Source: Apis mellifera (lineage: Eukaryota > Arthropoda > Insecta > Hymenoptera > Apidae). From it: a stretch of 64,000 nt of DNA. The notes under the pieces are model-generated. The model did not search any database. It was not told the DNA's origin and worked only from the letters and a program-made list of their open reading frames with translations. Within the stretch, counting starts at the first letter, position 1, and every line of letters begins with the position of its first letter. A program made the position numbers and the translations under genes. The stretch spans positions 6,820,071 through 6,884,070 of the forward strand of contig NC_037650.1 of assembly GCF_003254395.2 (NCBI RefSeq). Reading direction: 5' to 3'. This document shows, in pieces, positions 60,499-64,000 of this stretch.

Positions 60499-63400
60499 CA
60501 CGGGTACATACAAGTCTGGAGCCTGTACACAACGTTTCGAACGTTCCATTCACGGCGTAAAAACCAGAGGGATGAATAGAGGGAAGAATACCCCCGCGTT
60601 CTTTGCTTCCCTCTCTCGATCGTGTCGTCACGGTATCGAGAATTATCCGCCTCCTCCCTCCTTCGCCCCTCTCCGTTCTTCCTTGTTGATTTTATCGTGT
60701 TTACATTTCAGGGAACGTCTTTTTCTCCTCGCCGTAGACCTGTCCGTTCCTTCTTCCTTTTTCAATACGGAGATTTACTTCTTACTTTCCTATTCTCACG
60801 AAACAACGCCCTCCCCTCCCCACGCCGCGCATCGATGCACCACCGATCTTTCTCTCTCTCTCTCTCGTTTTCTCGAATCGAATAATAGACTCCGTCATTC
60901 TTTTTTTTCCTCCTCTTCGATGAACCTGTGCTTACAACAATTGTGTAAAAAAAAGGGAGGACAGGGAAAAAAAAAGAAAGGAAAAGAATATCGAGTCTTT
61001 CCGAGGACGAAACCTGGCTTATCGCAACCCGATGCACCTGATACGATCTCTCTTTTTATTTTCCTCCTCCTCCTCCTCGACGAGAAAGAACTTAGCTTCG
61101 AAACGTTTCAACCCGTGGATATTTCGCGTAGCACCAACGGGCGTCGCGCGCCGTTCGGATTCTTTATCCCTTTTGCCGGCTAAATTTGTGAAGTAAATAG
61201 ACGCGTCGTGTTCGCGTTTTTATCGTATTAGAGCAAATTTGTACGAGGTACGAGGACGGACACGTTGGGTGAAACGTATTCTCGCATTCCTGGCGACCGG
61301 GAGTTGGCCGGGAACCGGGAACCGCATTATTCAGTCGGTTGACCGGCCTTTTTTACCAGCCGAGCATCGCTGCTAATCTCTCGTCTCAGACAGGAGGGAA
61401 TCACGGAGGCGAATCCCCTCCTCCGGTTTCTTTCTCGGTGTACAATGCGCTTTTTTTTCCCCTCCGTCTCCCGTTGTTGACAAGTTTTTTTTCCGCGCCG
61501 AGCGCATCGCGGAATACGCGCCACGAAGCGACGAAGGTTTCACCTCATCCTCCTTCCTCCTCGGCCGGCATCCCTCCCCTCCCCCCCCCTCCATCCCCGG
61601 GCTGGCCCCGCTTTCGTTGGGCCCTGTGAAGTTTTGCCGACCCGTTGTCTATCCGAAGAGGAGGCTCGCTTTTACGCGGATTCGGATCCTTTGTCGCCCG
61701 GGGCCCGTCGTTGGCGACGAGACGACACCTATGCAGAAAACGCAAAGGGGCCGACCACACCTGATTCAGAGGGGCCTCCTTAAGCCGCGAGGAATTCGAA
61801 ATTGCGCGATTGTGGCTCGAACGCCGCCTCTTCGATATTACGAGCCGAAAAAAAGAAGGAAAAAAAAAGAAAGAGGGAAAGAAAATGGTGTTTCATTCCC
61901 TTTGAATAATTTTATTGTTCGTTGGTGAGATTTGACTAGATTTCTCGTGTCGTTTTTTCTTCTTCTTCTTCTTTTTTTTTTTAATCGAAAGGGTAAAGGG
62001 AAAGGAGAAATCTTTTCTAATTTGTTCGATTAATCCATCCCCTTTCCCGAGTTTCGAGTTTTCGGAGTCGTCCCTCCGTCGTTCTGGATCAGCTTGTCCT
62101 CCTCGAGGCGCTCCATTGTCCCGAAGAATAATACTGGAGCACCACAGGACACCGGGCTACGTTCGTTCATTCATTCCTTTCCCACAGAATTGCCCGAATC
62201 TTGGAAACCGTTCCCTATTCTCGCCCCCCTCGTGTTTTTTCCTTCCCCAACGAGAGAAGTTTCTGCATGGGAATGGGAGTTCGGTAAAAAGACGCTTTTC
62301 CTTCGTGTATAACCTTCTTTCTACACGTATAAACTCACTGGAGATGATCTTCGATTCTTGTGGACGTTGTCAACCCGTTGTCAAGGCTTTCGCAATCCTT
62401 TGAGATTTTCACGTAAGATTCCACGCCTTTCTTTCACACTCCACCTACTCTCCGTAAGATTTTCCACAGCTGATCAAACGAATCTCGATGCTTTTTTTTC
62501 TTTAATCTCCTCTTTTTTGTAGAAATTGTTAGAAGCTTTCGAATTAATCTATCGACTCAGAGTTATTCTTAGAATACTTTTTTTCGTCGAATTGAATTGG
62601 TTTTGCTACGGAAAATCTTAGAAAAACTCAATTGATTATTTATCATCGATTGTATTTGAATTATCGATCGAAAACTGTGGAGTTTTGTTCTTGGAAACCC
62701 TTGGAAGTTCCTTGTTCCATTATTGAGAGATCAAAAAATTAGGCGTATTATCTTTTCGTTTGAAAAGCAGCACACCAAAATTAAGAATCTATCGAATAAA
62801 GTATACGCTAAAGTCTCGCCAAGGGTCGAAGAGAGTTTGTTCATTCATAAAAGAAGAAGAAGATATCCTCTAGGACGCACTCCATCCTCTGTGTGTTCTT
62901 AACCACTTAGTTATCTAGCGCGACCCTCGAGAAGGGAAAAAAGGACCGAAAGAGGGTGGCGAAGAACCATATGGCACCTTCGGGACGCGTGGCACAAAGA
63001 GAGTCGGCGCCGTTTTTAATTGCGCCATGTGGCTATCCGAGAAAGCTCGAATGCAACGCTCATTTCGTACCCGCAACTGTCAGGTCCATTGCTGCTCCGC
63101 TGTTTCCTATCTCATTTCTACCGATATTTCAGGTAAATATCAGCTGCTGTCGCTTCGAGATCTTGCGACATCACCATGATATCGCTTATTCATCCAGTAT
63201 CAATCCGCGTATCAATATCTATTTCCCCGATCGTTTCCTTCTATCTTTTCCTTTCTCTTTCTTTTTCTTTCAAAAATTAGAGAAAAAATTTCAAAAAAAT
63301 CCCACAACAAATGTACGATAGCTTGGAACATCGTTAATCTATTTCGTCTATTTTTGTTTTCCTACCAGCAGCGACGCCCACGATGAATTGTACACGATTC

Positions 63401-64000
63401 TTGGCATGAATTTTCGACGCACCCCCGCAATATATCACGAGCAAGTTCAGGTTCCACATGGCGCGTGTCTGGCGCTATATACGAACCCTCTAGGGATCTC
63501 GAAACGAGGTATCCGCCACCATGCCAATAATAAATCGATCCTCGTGTCAAGAAAAACGATCGAGCTTATCCACCCCCGTGGGTCCCGACCACCTTGCTCG
63601 TGGCCTTCTCGATCAGTGACGAGGGTCCACGGGGGAGGATTTTTCCCCTGGACATCGTGGCCCACCTGTTGCGAACCACCTTCCCCTAATAACTGGAAAA
63701 AAACACTCGATCCCTCCTATAATAATGGTCCGTTAACGTCAGCGTTAGCCACACGTCTGGATTATCACGTCTTTCTCTTGCAACGTTCCTTCGTTCCGAA
63801 GAAAGTTTCACTTTCGAAAGTCTTCTAATTTATACGAGCGAATGTGGCATCCGTTGGACACGTAGGAATGCAACAACAACAACTGGTCCTGATCCACTTT
63901 CCCGCGCGAAGGCAGAAGTCACGAGCGGTGGTCGGCCACGCCTTCGACCGTGCCATCAACCGTGCCGTCTCCTCGAGATCTCGATTGCCCCGAGTTGTTC

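Larger units (their letters stand above)
52103..64000. other. GC-rich, repeat-studded stretch without a supported gene
   Basis: CpG-replete non-coding sequence with many CT/GAGA runs, TTC and polypurine tracts. Several long open frames occur (216 codons at 56678-57328, 203 at 57783-58394, 274 at 60359-61183, all plus strand). They run through low-complexity CT or TTC tracts, contain no recognisable domain and are best explained by few stop codons in such sequence. It may be intergenic or introns of a large gene outside the window. Confidence 0.45.

Noticed and set aside
60359..61183. 274-codon open frame on the plus strand
   Set aside because: It runs through CT and CATA simple repeats, has Ser/Leu/Pro-rich low-complexity sequence, no domain and no consistent splice context. 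GC-rich CT tracts rarely contain stops.
1..64000. CRISPR array, operons, insertion sequences, intact transposons or viral genes
   Set aside because: No regularly spaced direct repeats, no transposase or reverse-transcriptase motifs, and the gene structure is eukaryotic. The tandem repeats seen are simple microsatellites.

Overview
This is a eukaryotic nuclear window with intron-rich genes, GT-AG introns, 3' TTTATT/AATAAA poly(A) signals and many microsatellites. CpG is not depleted, coding DNA is strongly AT-biased, and the long GC-richer flanks appear gene-poor. That pattern, plus the type of protein homologues, suggests an insect, most likely a hymenopteran such as a bee. The species cannot be fixed from the sequence alone. 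No prokaryotic, viral or intact mobile-element gene was recognised.

Layout: 1-20.4 kb is mostly non-coding. Its best signal is a possible first coding exon on the minus strand at 8742-8854, next to a promoter-like patch, for a gene that would continue out of the left edge. From 20.4 to 40.9 kb there are four recognisable genes: slowmo/PRELID3 (minus, five exons, 20408-33437), a damaged WRNIP1/MgsA-type AAA+ ATPase (minus, four exons, 34121-35696), PIGW/GWT1 (plus, one coding exon, 36348-37919) and EOGT (minus, ten coding exons, 38255-40845). From about 41.5 to 64 kb I find no gene I can support. That stretch is CpG-replete, rich in GAGA/CT microsatellites and polypurine tracts, and could be intergenic DNA or introns of a very large gene.

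The four genes do not form one pathway. Slowmo acts in mitochondrial lipid transfer. PIGW acts in GPI-anchor synthesis in the ER and EOGT in O-GlcNAc modification of EGF repeats in the ER. WRNIP1 acts at replication forks. PIGW and EOGT converge tail to tail with about 335 bp between their stop codons. WRNIP1 and PIGW are divergent, with about 650 bp between start codons.

The most notable finding is the WRNIP1-like locus. Exon structure and splice sites are preserved, but there is a one-base frameshift immediately after the Walker A motif, a Glu-to-Lys change in Walker B and a diverged C-terminus. It is either a decaying gene or a sequence error combined with unusual divergence. No novel multi-gene system was found.
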